Origin: Helochares maculicollis
Lineage: Eukaryota > Arthropoda > Insecta > Coleoptera > Hydrophilidae
Assembly (NCBI GenBank): GCA_033557835.1
Contig: JAWQRO010000030.1
Location: forward strand, 1-64,000
DNA: 64,000 nt
Direction of reading: 5' to 3'
Below, one piece after another: positions 45,644-58,560 of this stretch. Under the pieces are notes generated by a model. It was not told the origin of the DNA and made no database searches. It saw nothing but the letters and a program-made list of their open reading frames with translations. The position numbers and the translations under genes were made by a program. Every line of letters starts with the position of its first letter. The first letter of the stretch is position 1.

Positions 45644-47661
45644 TTAACAGTAAGTTAACAGAAGTAAAGAAAGTAAAGCGATCACGTTTAGAGTAGATCC
45701 CATCTTCTGGTTTCCACCATGTTGCATTGCTTCCGGGTGTTCTCCTGTACACACAAAAAAAGAACGTTTTAAAATAAAATTATTTCTATTGGATTAATAC
45801 TAATTTACTTCCGGAAAATGGAAAAAGTGGCCAACCTCGAAACAAATTTACATACTATCAATTTTTGTTAAGAAAGGGATAGAATGTTTTAGCATGCTAA
45901 TGCAAGAAAAAGCTATAAAACCTCCGTTGTCAAACATACAACGTGTTGACGAGTTTACTGAGGCTATTTGGAACTCGAAATAATTAACTAGAAACCAAAC
46001 TTCCTTAATCGAGTATGCTAATATATTCTTGATTGTAATTAACTTTCTTCGAGAAAGCTCTTGCAATTCAGGCCGGAAAATTCGCGAGAATTTTAAAATT
46101 CCACTCGGCAAGCTGGGAATGCCAGAGAAAGGGAAATTATGAATAAGATACAGCAAAGTTTTTCCCAGTTTTAAAGGTAATTCCGTTACAACTTTCTATT
46201 ATTGGCTAAAACAAAAACTTTATTCAAGAACTTGCCAATAAACGACAAAAGGAACTTTATTAACGCAGACAGCTCGTTTTGTTTACATTACGCTTCAAAC
46301 TCGGTCAATTATATCTTTAAAGATAGGAGATTACAAGCTGATACCATCTTGCTTAGTTGATTAAATTTTACGTAATAAACTAGTTGCTCAATCATCTGTT
46401 AGCTCTTGAATCTGGATGTTAGGAGTTATGATATGATGCAAATAATATATAAAATGTGTTATAATAATTACATAATTATTCATCGTAGCTGTTTTTCTAT
46501 TTTCTAGGCTAAACTATCATTTAATTCTGTAAATAGTTAAAGTGATGTTAAGAAGATCCATATAATTCGGAAGAGATAAGTGGACAACGTGCTCTCACTT
46601 GTCCAAAGCACAAACAATGAAAAAACTGAAGGAAAATTCCGCTCAGGTTGTGAAAGTAGTTGTCAGTTGGATTTTCCAGGGGTGTTATAAGGCCCAGCGC
46701 GTATTTGCTCTGAAGAGAAATTTCCTCTTTAACTTTTCTTTTGTTGAGCTTAAGTGTCGACCTTTTCTAAATCGTCCGGTCAAAGAGATACATTTACCCT
46801 ACTTATTTTTATGTACGCCATTTCTGATTCGACGATTCGTTTCACATTTTCAGTTAGTCATCCGATTTCAGACCGTTTTACACCATTATAGGTCTTGAGA
46901 AACCATATCACTGGAAATATATGGCCGGATATTGATAATTTTCTATAAATGGAGAGCGAATGGCCCATTATAATACCTTTTTCCACAATGAGCTAAGTCC
47001 GTATCGAAAATTGGCTTATGTTAAAAAAGAGGCCAACTCAAAAAAACAGAACTTAAGGGTTGGCTAAATTCGGACCGATACCTCTTCATTTTTATATAAA
47101 TTAGTATACCCTTTAGTAGATGAAATTTTTGTTTCATGTTTGTGAATTTTTCTGAACGATTAATCTTTATCAGTTGTGTCAGTTCCAAAATATATAAAAA
47201 AAACTTGTAAATATTAACTGTATTTTAAAAGCTAGGACGTTATGAAAAAGTTAATTTTGTGTTGTAAATACATATATTTTTATGTCTGCTTGACGTATTT
47301 AAAATTACTTTTAGGCAAAACTTTTACAAATAGCGACACCAAATATATGTTGTGGAATAATTTGACGTTAAAATGTAATTGACGGTAAATAAGTTAGAAA
47401 CACAGTAACATCTGTTAGCAACAAAACCCTCCTAAATATCGAGAATTAGTTGTAGAGTAATTTTATGTGCAGAGGGAGGGAAATATACAAACCATTTAAT
47501 ACGTGTACTGTAACGTTCGCAGGTCTGGCATTCGAAGGGTTGCATTGGTAGTTTCCGGAATCGGTGGGTCTCGCCTTCTGGATCAAGAGAACACTTCTAC
47601 TGGTTTCTCCCCTTTCTGTGGCCACACTGACGCCCCCGCGGGAGCTGGAATAGCTAATTAT
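45644..47661 (-). CDS. Dpr-family immunoglobulin cell-surface protein, 3' exons only
   Basis: Dpr proteins are two-Ig neuronal surface receptors that bind DIP partners and specify synaptic wiring in insects. Two minus-strand exons are present: 47661-47493 and 45744-45644. They join in frame through a split glycine codon to give VHVLNG|EHPEAMQ, the hallmark end of the Dpr second Ig domain. The first exon begins IISYSSSRGGVSV and continues SVLLIQKARPTDSGNYQC, with the strand-F tyrosine-x-cysteine motif and NPSNA. The last exon ends in a hydrophobic stretch (LNVIALLSLLLLTYC) followed directly by the stop, as in GPI-anchored or tail-anchored Dprs. The exons for the signal peptide, Ig1 and the start of Ig2 lie upstream, at higher coordinates. 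I could not find them, and they may be outside the window. Which Dpr paralogue this is cannot be told. Confidence 0.9.
45745..47492 (-). other. Dpr last intron
   Basis: A 1.75 kb intron between the two Dpr exons. Short ORFs on both strands (for example near 45.9-46.1 and 46.6-46.9 kb) carry no recognisable motif. Confidence 0.7.
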
Positions 47662-50600
47662 CTGCAAAATAAAGTTTAGCAATTAGTTGGTGCCCAATGT
47701 ACCATCTGCTTATTTCGTGATTTATTTTGCCACTAACTGGGTCGGTTGGTTAGGAAAGGAGAGGAAGATTTCATTTTTACTTACTTACTTCGATTCAATT
47801 AATTCTAGATAAGGCAAAATTGGTTTGAGTGGAATTCATAAAGTTAAATAATTACGATTTCTTAACTTTCGTCTGGAGAACAACTTTCGAATTTAATTTA
47901 ATTTCGTTTAATATTTAATAAATGGTTTGTAAAATTACGGCTTTTCCCTAATCAAATGACGGGATTTATTTTCCTTAAGTGTTGTAAATTAGCAGAACTT
48001 AACTGGAATGAATGTAGATTGAGATTGCCATATTCTTCACTAAGTGATATGTACACTTTTCATTTAGTGTGAATTGCCAACAAACTTTTATAATCTCAAA
48101 ACTTTTACCAAATTGTATTCAAAGGTAATCTTATCGTTAAGGTTTTAAATATGTACCTGTTTTTGCAAAGCTATTTAGAAAAATCAGATTGTCATTTGTA
48201 TCAACCTTTATAGCTGATTATGTTTCGCTTACAATTATTTGAATGGAAAACTGCCTCTTCGAAATTTTATTAATGCTTTAGAAAATTTGCAGATAATTTA
48301 ATTTGGAATAAAGTAGTTTTTTTTACCAATAATCAAAAGTGTTTTCATATAAAAATATTGAAAAAGCTAGAGTATTTGCAGCATTCTAGTATATATATTA
48401 CAGTTTTGGTAAAATGGATCAAAAGTAAAAAACTCACTGCAACTAAAGATTTATATATTTTAAAGTATTGAAATTTTGATATTTTGTGATCAAAAATGTC
48501 TAATATTCAGAAAGTGACATACAAACTGTTAAATTGTCCAACCAAGATTTTTGGGACAACCTGGTTGTTCATATTTTTGTCTTAATTTTCAAAATGATTT
48601 TCTACATATTATCATTCGTACCGTACTCTTTTTAATATGCATTAAAAATTGTTGCTAAAAAGCTTCTTTGTATTTTATTGTTTTTTATATCTAATATTAC
48701 TTGTAACAAAAAACGTTTTAGTCATATAATACCTATGATCCATAAAAAAATCCTAGATGATCTTATAAAAGTCTATGAACAAAGATTTAAATAGATAAAT
48801 AAATGGTAGTTGAAAACAAACATCTTTGAAGTAGATCGTAGTAGTATAAACAAACAAATAACATGGACAAAAAATCTGGAGAAATTCTGCCAAACGTTAT
48901 AATGAGTATAATTTATAAAATGGTCCTTTCTAATGAATATAAAAAATAGCCAAAATTTAATGAAATGACAGTTTAAAAGTTTTCTGAAAATAAATAAAAC
49001 CAGAATGAAAGCTTATTCTCAAAAACCTTTATAAATATAAAGAGTTGTTCATTACAATAACCTTGAAACATCTTGATAGTATATCGTACTAGTATAAACA
49101 AAAAGTATATTTCAACAAAGAAAAAAATTTGTAAATATAATGATGATTATAAATTCTGAACACTTTAAAAAGTAAAAAAACTGTTGTAAAATGTCGAAAA
49201 GTTCTTAAAATCAAGTACATAACTATATAAAAAAATAGATGCTATATTAGCTATATATATGATGTATACACATGACGTTTTTAAATGCTTTAATTTTCCA
49301 GAACACATGAAATGCAACACATGAAGAAACAAAACCAGAAAATGTTGAGTTTGTTACAAAAAAGGTACTACGAAAGCATCTACGGATTGATCCTTGAAGT
49401 ACTAAGTTACTATATGTTAACTAAACTACTTTAAAATTTTTTATATTTGTTTAAACTGTTTCCATTATATTTCACGCTTTCGTGTATTATTTTATAGTTC
49501 TTATATGTGTTGTGTTTAAATAATAACTCAACTATATTTTTTTGTCTTTCTAATCGGTTTTTAGATTCATAATTCTTTAAAATATATTTTGAATAAATTT
49601 TCGTAGTACAGTTCCATTTTCTCGATATATTTTTTATATCACTTCTATAGGAAGTTTTAAATAAATTCTTTGCTTAAAGTATCGTGAACTAGATTTATGT
49701 TAAATAAAAAAAGTGGACATGTAACCAAAACTTTTGTTGTAGTACAATTTAATGTTTCACTAAAGCAAAAACTTACATTTTTAAGTTGCTTTTAATGATT
49801 CATGTTTGTAGAACATTGTGAATATGTCTCATTTTAGCGTAAATTCTAATTGAAAATGTTATAGATAGGCTGCTAAAATTTCACTTTAGGATTCTTGATT
49901 TGCTTTAAGCCGCTTGTTGTAGAAAACTTTATCGTTTTTATTTGCTTAAAATATTTTTCATACTAGAAGCTTCTTCATAGCAATTGTTGTTTCCAATCAC
50001 TCACACAAAAGTTGACAGATAAACAGAGTCACTTATGGCCTGCTGTGAATTGCCAAAGCGTTTTGCCAAAGCGTTTTGCCAAAACTAAGGAAAATGGTTT
50101 CAAGGGCCTTCAAACCTAGAAGATTTGACAAAATTTTGACGTCTAATATTTTTATAGTAGTAATATCTTTCTTTTACTATATTTTGTATATAGTGTTGGA
50201 ATATTAAAAAGTCATAATCATGGTAATTTTTTTAATAAGCTCAAGTTATATGAGTAGCTCACTGTTTAAGTATTTGTCTAACCAGTGACTCAAAAGAACA
50301 TTCAACTACAGAACGAGAAGGAAAAATCTGGCGAAAACAACTCTCCGATATTTCGTTTATTTTCGTTGGATAGAATTTCGCCCTTTTGTCGTGTATGCTT
50401 TGAAAATGAAGCCCTACAGCCGGATGTTAAATTAAATTGCAAGAGGGATTCACTCGATCCCTACCGGATATCCTCAAATTAATGGATAGGTCCGCGATCA
50501 AACCAGATCGATTTACTCCAATTGCCATCAAAAGGTGGCTGCTATCGTCCCTTTAACATGTGTCGCTAATCGGCCGCCATTTACTTAATTCTTAATTAAT

Positions 50601-51472
50601 GATAGATTGCAATCGATTGGATTCAGTGCCATGATACAGTTCTCTTTAGCATATCAAGTTTGCTCGTCTCCGAATAATGAGACATTCAACACGTTGAAAT
50701 AAAATGAGGTGGTGCATTTGTATAAACTGCATAAGGAGGAGTGAATCTGTTGGAAGCACTGCACAAACAGATGTTAGGTCGTTTGAATGCATTCTCATGT
50801 TTTCCTTATTGCAGTTACTCGAGCCAAAGTTTACTTAAGACTTCTATAGTAAATTTGATGAGGTAGGCACTGCATTGTCAACTAGGTGTTGTAATATTAT
50901 ATGCTTCGCTACTTGCTTTGAATTAGCTTTGAAAGCATTTTCCGTATTTTACTTTTTATCACTGTTTGGATCGTGGCATTGTTAAATCATTAATATGTTT
51001 AAATATGACTCGCGCTTAAGTTAGAAATTTAGATCTTGTGTATAAAGTTAGATATCAACTACAGAGGAAATTGCCAGATCAAACAAAACTATAATTGCCT
51101 ATTTTTAAAACGAGTTTCATTATCATATAGACTTAGTTCAGTCAGTAGTAGAATGTTGTCATAGATAAGCATATAAGAACTGCAGGCAAAAAAGATAGGA
51201 ATTTGGAATTTAATGATTGAGATATATTTAAATTAATACTAGTAATCGTTTTAAAATATTTAATTAATTTACGCTAGTAGTCTTTAGGAAGATAAGTCTC
51301 AGATTCTTAATAATAAACATTCTAATCTATGATACAGTTTAAACAATAATATCTAAAAGACGATATTTTTACAATAATTATAGAAAACATAAATATTGAC
51401 ATACATATCTAACAACTATTTGAAAAATAAATTATACATATCTACTAAATGCTCCTACTACAAAATTAAAAA
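47662..51472. other. Upstream of Dpr exon, probable intron
   Basis: A 3.8 kb stretch, very AT-rich to about 49.9 kb. It holds a tail fragment of the dispersed repeat at about 50020-50213, and a GC-richer 250-base block near 50.5-50.76 kb without coding signature. No Ig-encoding exon is visible on the minus strand. Confidence 0.55.
50020..50213 (+). repeat. Dispersed repeat tail fragment (50 kb copy)
   Basis: A degraded tail of the family: 'gacagataaacag' and 'aatggtttcaagggccttca' correspond to 'cacagaccaaaaatggt' and 'attcaaggacactca'. It ends 'tagtaatatctttcttttactatattttgtatatag'. A 15-base duplication (gccaaagcgttttgc) lies inside. Confidence 0.5.
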
Positions 51473-54400
51473 TTAAAGCATTTCGCAGTTCTCATCAGTT
51501 TTATTTTTCCTGGCACTTTTGCGCCACGCTTCTGCTTTAAAGCGAAAAACTTTATTTCTCAACAAAATCAGCGCTAAAATGCAAACCAAGACAATTACAA
51601 TGAGTATCAAGCATATTTGAATTCCAACCAATGAAGGATCTTCAATTACAACACTTTTTGAATTAAGTTGAGGTTCTTGGGATCTAAAATTTTCATAATT
51701 CGTATTTAAATTCTTTGACATGTCTTGAATATTTTGAGTTAATTTATTATAAATTTCAAGCTGAGCCTTAAATAAGCTGCTAAAGCCATTTGACATCCTC
51801 CCCAGAGTCTCTGAAATATTATATTCTCGGTTACCTAACTTTTGCAGCTCTTCCAAAATCTCCCCCGCAATTTTTTTCTGTTTTACTTCGTTAATTGCTA
51901 TAATTGTTTCAGTTGTGTACTCGTCCTTTTCAGTAACAAGCCCTTTAGAAGGTTTTCTGCTTCCCATCTGCCGAAAACTTTCGGATATTGATGTTAGTAG
52001 AGAGCTTACATCACTCGATATATTTCCTAGCGTGTCACGGGAAATTTCTTGTTTCTTCAAATCTTTCAATTCTTTTATTTCTTGCAAAATTTGCTCTAAA
52101 TTTTCTTTGTTGTTGTTGGCTCTCTCAGCTACCTTTAGAAAAGTATCAAAATCATTTGATAAATTACCTAATATATCAGAAATATTAAACACATGTTGTC
52201 CAACATTTTTTAATTCTGCCAATAAACTTTCTAAGATGTTGTCTATCTGTAGAGTTTTTTCATTGCTGTCATTTTCACTTATATTTTCAATGATTTCATT
52301 TTTGGGCTTGTGATGTTTTTCAGACGCAGTCTCTTGTGAGTCTTTGCACTTAATACCAAAAATATTGGATTCTCCATGATTGTCTCCCTCAATTAAAAGA
52401 ACACTTTTTTTGTTTGTAACTTGTACTATTTTGTGCAAAGTTACACAGCTAAAAGAATTGTTTTTTATTGATATGATCCTTAAGGCAGGTAACATGATCA
52501 ACGATTCTTGAACATCAGTTAACTGGTTTGAATCAATATATAATTCATTCAATTGTCTAAAGACATGCAAAGCTGAGTATGTTAAATCTGAAATGTAGTT
52601 GTTACTTAGATTTAAAGACACAACGTTGTTTAAGCCACCAAAGCAGCCAAGTTTTATGTCCGATATTTTGTTATGTGATAAATCGAGATGCTCCAATTTG
52701 TTCAGGTATTTTAGTGATCCAACAGGTATACCTGTTATGTTGTTATTGTTTAATTTCAGAACTTTTACCTGCAGGATGTTTGCGGAGAAATTTTTGGTAA
52801 TATCGAGTTCATTGTGGTCTAAATATAGTTGATTTGCTATAAAAGTAACGTTAGCTATTGACGATAGGCGATTGTGACTCAAATCAATAGAGTTTATTTC
52901 GGGGATTGATGCAGTACCCTCTATTTCACATAAATCGTTATTACTAATGTTGAGCTGCTTCAGCGTCGTCATTCTCTCAAATAAATTGAATGATATCTTT
53001 GTTAACTTCTGATAACTCAAATCTAGAGTAGATAATAATGGAGCCGAGATATCAAATGAAATGCTGTTTATTTTATTATTATTTAAATATAAGCTTTGTA
53101 GGTTTTTAAAATTTGTGTTTCCGTTTATGAAAGAAATATCGTTATTAGAAATATCTAATATTTTTAATAGTGAAAAGTCATTAAATATAGCAAAATCAAT
53201 GTGTTTAATTCCTCTATTCTTCAAGCTTAACTCTGATAAAGAAGGGACAGATAATCTATAGGATACGTTGTTTGTTTTCGCTTGAAAGTTCATTCTGCAT
53301 GATCCTTCTATTATCGATAGTTTTTGAATCAATTGATATTTAATATCTTGAATATTTGGTACATTCCACAAATACAATCCCTCGGCATAGAAGTTAGCGG
53401 TTGAGTCATTAGGTTTGATATAAAATGAAATTGCCTGGTTATTATCGAGATTTAGTTTTGTCAATTCAGGCAAGTATAGAAATATTCGAATGTTGGAATA
53501 AAAACCGCTAATTAATTCTATTTTATTAATTTGCGAGAATATTGACATATCAATGGTATTATTGTTTCTTAGATCAAGTTGTGACTGTTTATCATTCAAA
53601 TAAAATGAAACGTTTAAAATATGATTTGCGACAGTACCGATTTTAATTGATTTTATTTTATTTATATTTACTGAAACGAAACTTAATGTACTAGAACTTT
53701 GAAAAGAACCTAACTCAATATTTAGACTGCTTATTGAGATATTTTGTAAGTCGTTGTAATTGAGATCAATTTCTTTTAACGAAGATCTAAAATTATCGTT
53801 TTCTAAATTTTTAATAAAATTGTGGGAAGCATTTAAATATGTTAGTTGTGTAAGGGGTTGTAAGAACTGACCTAGTTCAGTGATTTTATTTTTAGATATA
53901 TATAAGTAAACTAATGAGTCACAGTTTACAAAAGTAAAAGTGGAAATGTGTTCGATATCGTTATAACTTAAATCTAAAGTTAATAAGTTGTGCGCACTTT
54001 TAAGTATTGCACCTTCAAGTTTACTGATGTAGTTATTTGATACGTTTAGGTATCTTAAGGCATACAGCTCGTGAAATATGTTCTCAATGTCTACTATTTT
54101 ATTATTTGAAAGATCTAAATATGTCAAGGTATTTTGCAAATTCTTAGGAAATGTTCCTTTTGATATATCAGATATTTCGTTATCTTTCAAATATAAATGA
54201 GTTAATCTAGAAAAAAAGTTGAAGCTCCTAAAGTCTACGCTTTGTACATGTGTGTTATTTAAGTAGAGCTTAGCAAACGTATAACATGATGAGAAAATGC
54301 TTGAACTTACAGCAGTAAGAAAACTATTTCTAAGAATAAAAGTACTATCCCCATAATAATTATTGCATGGAATCCAACCAGTGGAATGATTATAACAAGT

Positions 54401-54544
54401 TAACACAGCATTGTTCCAACTACAAGATGATTCCGTGTGCGTCAAAAGATTCGCAAAGGTTATGAAGAAAAGAGTTAGAGGTATTTCCTAATGAAAAAAC
54501 TATTAATAAATATTTATAAACTAATATTACCATCCTACCTTCAT
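51473..54544 (-). CDS. Leucine-rich-repeat single-pass membrane protein with repeated juxtamembrane region
   Basis: A two-residue first coding exon (54544-54539, ATG AAG) splices to one long exon (54487-51473), giving 1006 residues. The join completes a clean signal peptide (MKEIPLTLFFITFANLL), which the long frame alone lacks. Residues ~20-60 form a cysteine-containing cap. Residues ~60-690 carry some 20 or more LxxLxLxxNxI repeats of the typical extracellular type with many glycosylation sites, and a cap cysteine pair near the end. Residues ~710-930 are helical and polar with a motif repeated two to three times. A transmembrane helix (~956-978) and a 28-residue basic tail follow. The architecture resembles insect LRR surface receptors such as the chaoptin, Toll-like-ectodomain or LRR-transmembrane types, but there is no TIR or other known signalling domain. 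I do not recognise an orthologue. It is on the same strand as Dpr and probably nested in its intron. Confidence 0.85.
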
Positions 54545-55451
54545 TGTTGTGTTCACTATAACTTTTTATAAATCCATTTTAGCACGATACTTATCTTAAA
54601 CTACTTAACCATAGAGATGAACATTTATATATTAACAGAAGCAAACATATTTTTTATCTTATCTACATTAATTTCTACTAAATCAGAATACCAACTTGCA
54701 AATTATTCACATTTTAGTTGCGTATAATTAATCGTATCGTCTTTCGGAAACGGGAAGTAAATTTTCGCAAACACAGCAAGAATTATTATTAATTACCATT
54801 TAGCATTAGAAATAATTCAATTAAGTCACTATTTTATTAATTTTTAACCAACGGAATGTTTGTTTAACAAGATGGTCATCTCTATCGAGGTAGTAATAAA
54901 TATATTTGTACTTCACAAGCTTCAGCTGCAAAAATTTGTTATTTATCTTAAATATATATTGCTAGTTTAATTGTTTCTACATTAAACACAACGTTTTTTG
55001 TTGCTTATCTTGAAGCATAGTTCATGTGCCATATATTTTACTGTCTTAGGTAAAAATTTCTCTACGGTTTTAAATCAGAGTTGTAATTTTTATTTTCACG
55101 ATTAAAGGGCATACCTTGGCTTTGATGTACAAAATCCTTTCGGATTTCGTAATTTTATAAGAGCACCTATAAATTTTGCAAAAACTTCTCTATGAATGTA
55201 GGTACTAGCATTAATAAATAGAATATATTTTAAGGGAATATAATTGTTATTTTTGAAAGGGTCTAATCTACATATAGTTATATTTCTATTAATTTATTTG
55301 TTTTTCTAAATTATGCAAAGCTGTGTTATGTAAAAATTCTAATATTTTAATATTTAATTATGATGTATTTGTTAAAACAATAAAAAATTGAGGCAAAAAT
55401 ACAGGAATGATATGATAGATATGATAGCTGTTTTAAAGTAAGTAAGATATA

Positions 55452-56544
55452 CGAGGGGTGTTCAATAAGTATCGCGATTTTTGAATTTTCGCAGTTTACG
55501 TATATTCGAATTTCGATTTTTTTGTAGCGTTATGTTGGTACTCATGTCTCTCACTTATACCGACAAGTTCGGCCATTTTGAATGTTCAGTTAGTTGTTGA
55601 CAGCTGTTTTACTTGCACGTGCTTTGGCTCGTCTTCGATTTTTACCTATTCAAACAAAAATGGATCAAAGAACCTGTATCAAATTTTGTGTGAAAAACGA
55701 AATTAAGTGCGCGGATGCATTCCGAATGTTGACTGTGGCATACGGAATGTTCTCAGAAGGCCGAGAAGATGTGAAAAAATCGATGAAGTGAAGAAAATAA
55801 TATTTCGACCAAAAACAGCTTCGCATGAAAATTGCTAATGAGCTATTGGACTCTGTCCGCGATGACCCAAATTTGCTCCAGAGGGTCATCTCTGGTGACG
55901 AATCGTGGGTTTATGGTTATGACGTGGAAACCAGAGCTCAATCATCTCAATGGAAGCTACCGCACAAACCAAGACCGTAAAAAGCACGCCAAGTTCAGTA
56001 GACTGTGAAAGTTTTGCTTACCGTTTTCTTCGAGTGCAGGGGCGTGGTGCATTGTGAGTTCTTGCCACAAAATAGAACGGTCAATAGGGAATATTACCTG
56101 CATGTTATGCGCAATTTGCGTAAACCAATCCGCCAGAAACGCCCGGATTTGTGGAAGAACAAAAATTGGCTTTTGCACCACGATAACGCCCCTGCTCACA
56201 CATCGTTGCTTGTGCGCGACTTTTTGGCCAAAAACAACACACTAATGATGCCACAGCCACCATATTTCCCAGATCTGGCTCCCTGTGACTTTTTCTTGTT
56301 CCCGAAACTAAAGAGGCTCATGAAAGGACGACGCTACCCTAATATTGACGAGATAAAGATGGCATCGAAGAAGGAGCTGAACAACATAGAGGAAAATGAT
56401 ATTTTAAGATTGGAAAAAACGTTGGCACAAGTGTATAATATCTCATGGGGATTATTTAGAAGGGAGCAAAATAGATATTCATGAGAATAAATGAATAATT
56501 TTTGAAAAAACACAAAATTCTCGATACTTTTTGAACACACCTCG
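55452..56544 (+). mobile_element. Mariner-type element with both inverted repeats and TA target duplication
   Basis: A 1093 bp element flanked by TA on both sides (55450-55451 and 56545-56546), with imperfect terminal inverted repeats of about 30 bases. The left end is CGAGGGGTGTTCAATAAGTA and the right end, reversed, is CGAGGTGTGTTCAAAAAGTA. It carries a broken transposase from ATG 55660 to TGA 56484. The N-terminal helix-turn-helix start is present (CIKFCVKNEIKCADAFRML). An internal deletion of roughly 70 codons follows, then GDESWVY, HHDNAPAHTS and FPDLAPCDFFLF. The last two aspartates are exactly 34 residues apart, so this is DD34D mariner. In-frame stops near 55789 and 55978 make it non-autonomous. 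Confidence 0.92.
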
Positions 56545-58286
56545 TAACTAACCATAAATAGCCTTATGCTCACAGTATGTACATTACTTATTATTTTCAA
56601 AATAAAATAAAAACTAGGAAGTGGTTAACCGTTTCGATACTGTATTTGATAAAATATTTTTCGTGCGCTAGTTTTAAAACTTAAATAAAAATAGGCTATA
56701 ATAATACTACCGGTTAGCCAAAGTCTGCATATAATGATCTATCTTTATAAGAACAATAGCCATTGTCTGCAGTTTTACTTGATTTTGTTACTTAACAGGA
56801 TTATTTTAGTTATGAAACGATTAAACTTTAAAATCCACCTGTTAAACTATCGGTGATATTGTTACCAGGAATTTAGTCTTTGGCGTACACGCTATTGATA
56901 TTTTAAAGATTATTTGTTTACAATTGCTAAAGATTCGCTATGAATGAAAATAGAAAATTATTTATAGTCGTTTGGTATTTTATTTTACCGTAATAATTAC
57001 ATATAAGTTAAATGATTCTCCCACAATTCTTATTTCTCGCAACATTAGAATAAACATTGTTACATCTAGGTCGTAAGATTTATTTCCTTAAACCCAATCG
57101 TTAATCTATTACCTTTATAATGGCTTGTGTATTTGTGGATAGTTCTAGCAAAACTCAATTGCATTCACAGATGTTGTATATCATTTAGTTTTATTCACAA
57201 TATCCTCGTCTTCCTGAGTGAGCTTCTTAAAATTTTATGTTTAAACATAAAAATTATATTTATTTTATGCTGCGTCGCCGATATCTATAGTAGTCAACGA
57301 TGTTCAATTGATACATTTTAAAAAACAAATCATTGCCATTCGTACTATTAGTACTTTAATCTTTCAGATGTTTGAATTGACCTCATATATTCTTTTATTT
57401 TCACAGCAAATAACCTTTTTTATGTCTTCGAAGAAGGATATACTTACAAACATTTTTAAGACCCAATTTCAGAGAATTGTAGAGTTTTGATTTCTTGAAC
57501 AGTTTCTAGTATTACTAATTTTCTACACTTCCTATTAAAAAATCTTTTACAGTTGTCAGATTCGGTGGTGAGTTATAGGGTGTAAAATAGAGAAGTTAAT
57601 TGAAAAATTCATTTTGTTGCTTTAACACATAAAAAGTGTAATTATATTGAAACTTTTACAGCCGGCTACGTGTAGTATTAGAGTTATTAATTTCATATAT
57701 TTTATTTCGATATCAAAGATGTACATTGCACACGTAAGGCGAATGTAGATTAAATTATAGAAAGGACAAAAGTAGATCAGCATGTTAGCAGTTGTCGCAT
57801 AGACCAAGTTTGAAAGGAGGACCATAAAACAGTTTTGTATCATCTGGATCAACCATGATTAAAAAAGAAATTCACTGCGCTGGTACTACATGAATTGACT
57901 GGAAAAAGATGATGAATAAAATTTTTATGTACAATACTTTAGTCAATGCTTTTAATAATGAAGTTGTGACTAGAAAAAAAGGGTTATTCTGTGCCATTGG
58001 AGAAATTGAGGTAGAACTGCCTACTATAACCAGCTTTCATATAGTAAAATATATCTTGACAGGACCTAGCACCAAAGCTAAAAATCATTTTAATACAAAT
58101 GTCATAATTTTCATGAGTAAAACTACATATTTTATTCTTCCTGGTAATACTTTTCTCAAAGTTAAAAGATTATTACATTAGTTTTTCTCAGCTTACAGTG
58201 AAAATAGAATTGAAATAATCGTGATTTCAATGAATAGGAAAGGCATTTTTATATTATGTTTGACTTATATTGACATGTTTCACCGT

Positions 58287-58560
58287 AGTTCTTTACATAA
58301 TTTACCACAAAAATATCACTTATTTATATCTTTTTCATTTGCTTGTAGTATTACTTTATATTTACATTATATACAATAATAGTATTTACTATTTACATTT
58401 GTTTATTTATTTACAATTTCCTTAGTTCAACTAATGCTCTATTGACCTACTCGATCAGAGAGCCAAACTAAGTTCGCTTTGCTGTCTTCCATAGATTTTC
58501 AATCAAACGGAGTTTTCCTGACCTTTCCCAGCGTAGCTGTTGATGACTATTGTTAACGCG
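58287..58560. repeat. Dispersed repeat, copy B (pairs with 17905-18150)
   Basis: Carries the same block order as copy A: 'gttctttaca', 'taccacaaaaat', 'tcacttattta', 'caactaatgctctattgacc', 'tcagagag', then a matching 'cagcgtagctgttg' against 'cattgtagcatttg'. It could be a solo LTR or retroelement end; the class is unresolved. Confidence 0.5.

Noticed and set aside
46599..46898. 99-codon ORF in the Dpr last intron
   Set aside because: No family resemblance, and it lies inside a well-defined intron on the opposite strand.
50500..50760. GC-richer block as a missing Dpr exon
   Set aside because: No frame on the minus strand shows Ig-domain motifs or suitable splice sites; left as unassigned sequence.
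51915..53261. Plus-strand ORFs opposite the LRR exon
   Set aside because: These are reverse-frame shadows of the long LRR coding exon.
57622..57852. Minus-strand hydrophobic ORF as a chemoreceptor fragment
   Set aside because: Hydrophobicity alone is expected from AT-rich random sequence; no receptor signature could be seen.
57909..58181. 90-codon plus-strand ORF
   Set aside because: No motif, no splice or promoter support, and composition typical of AT-rich noise.
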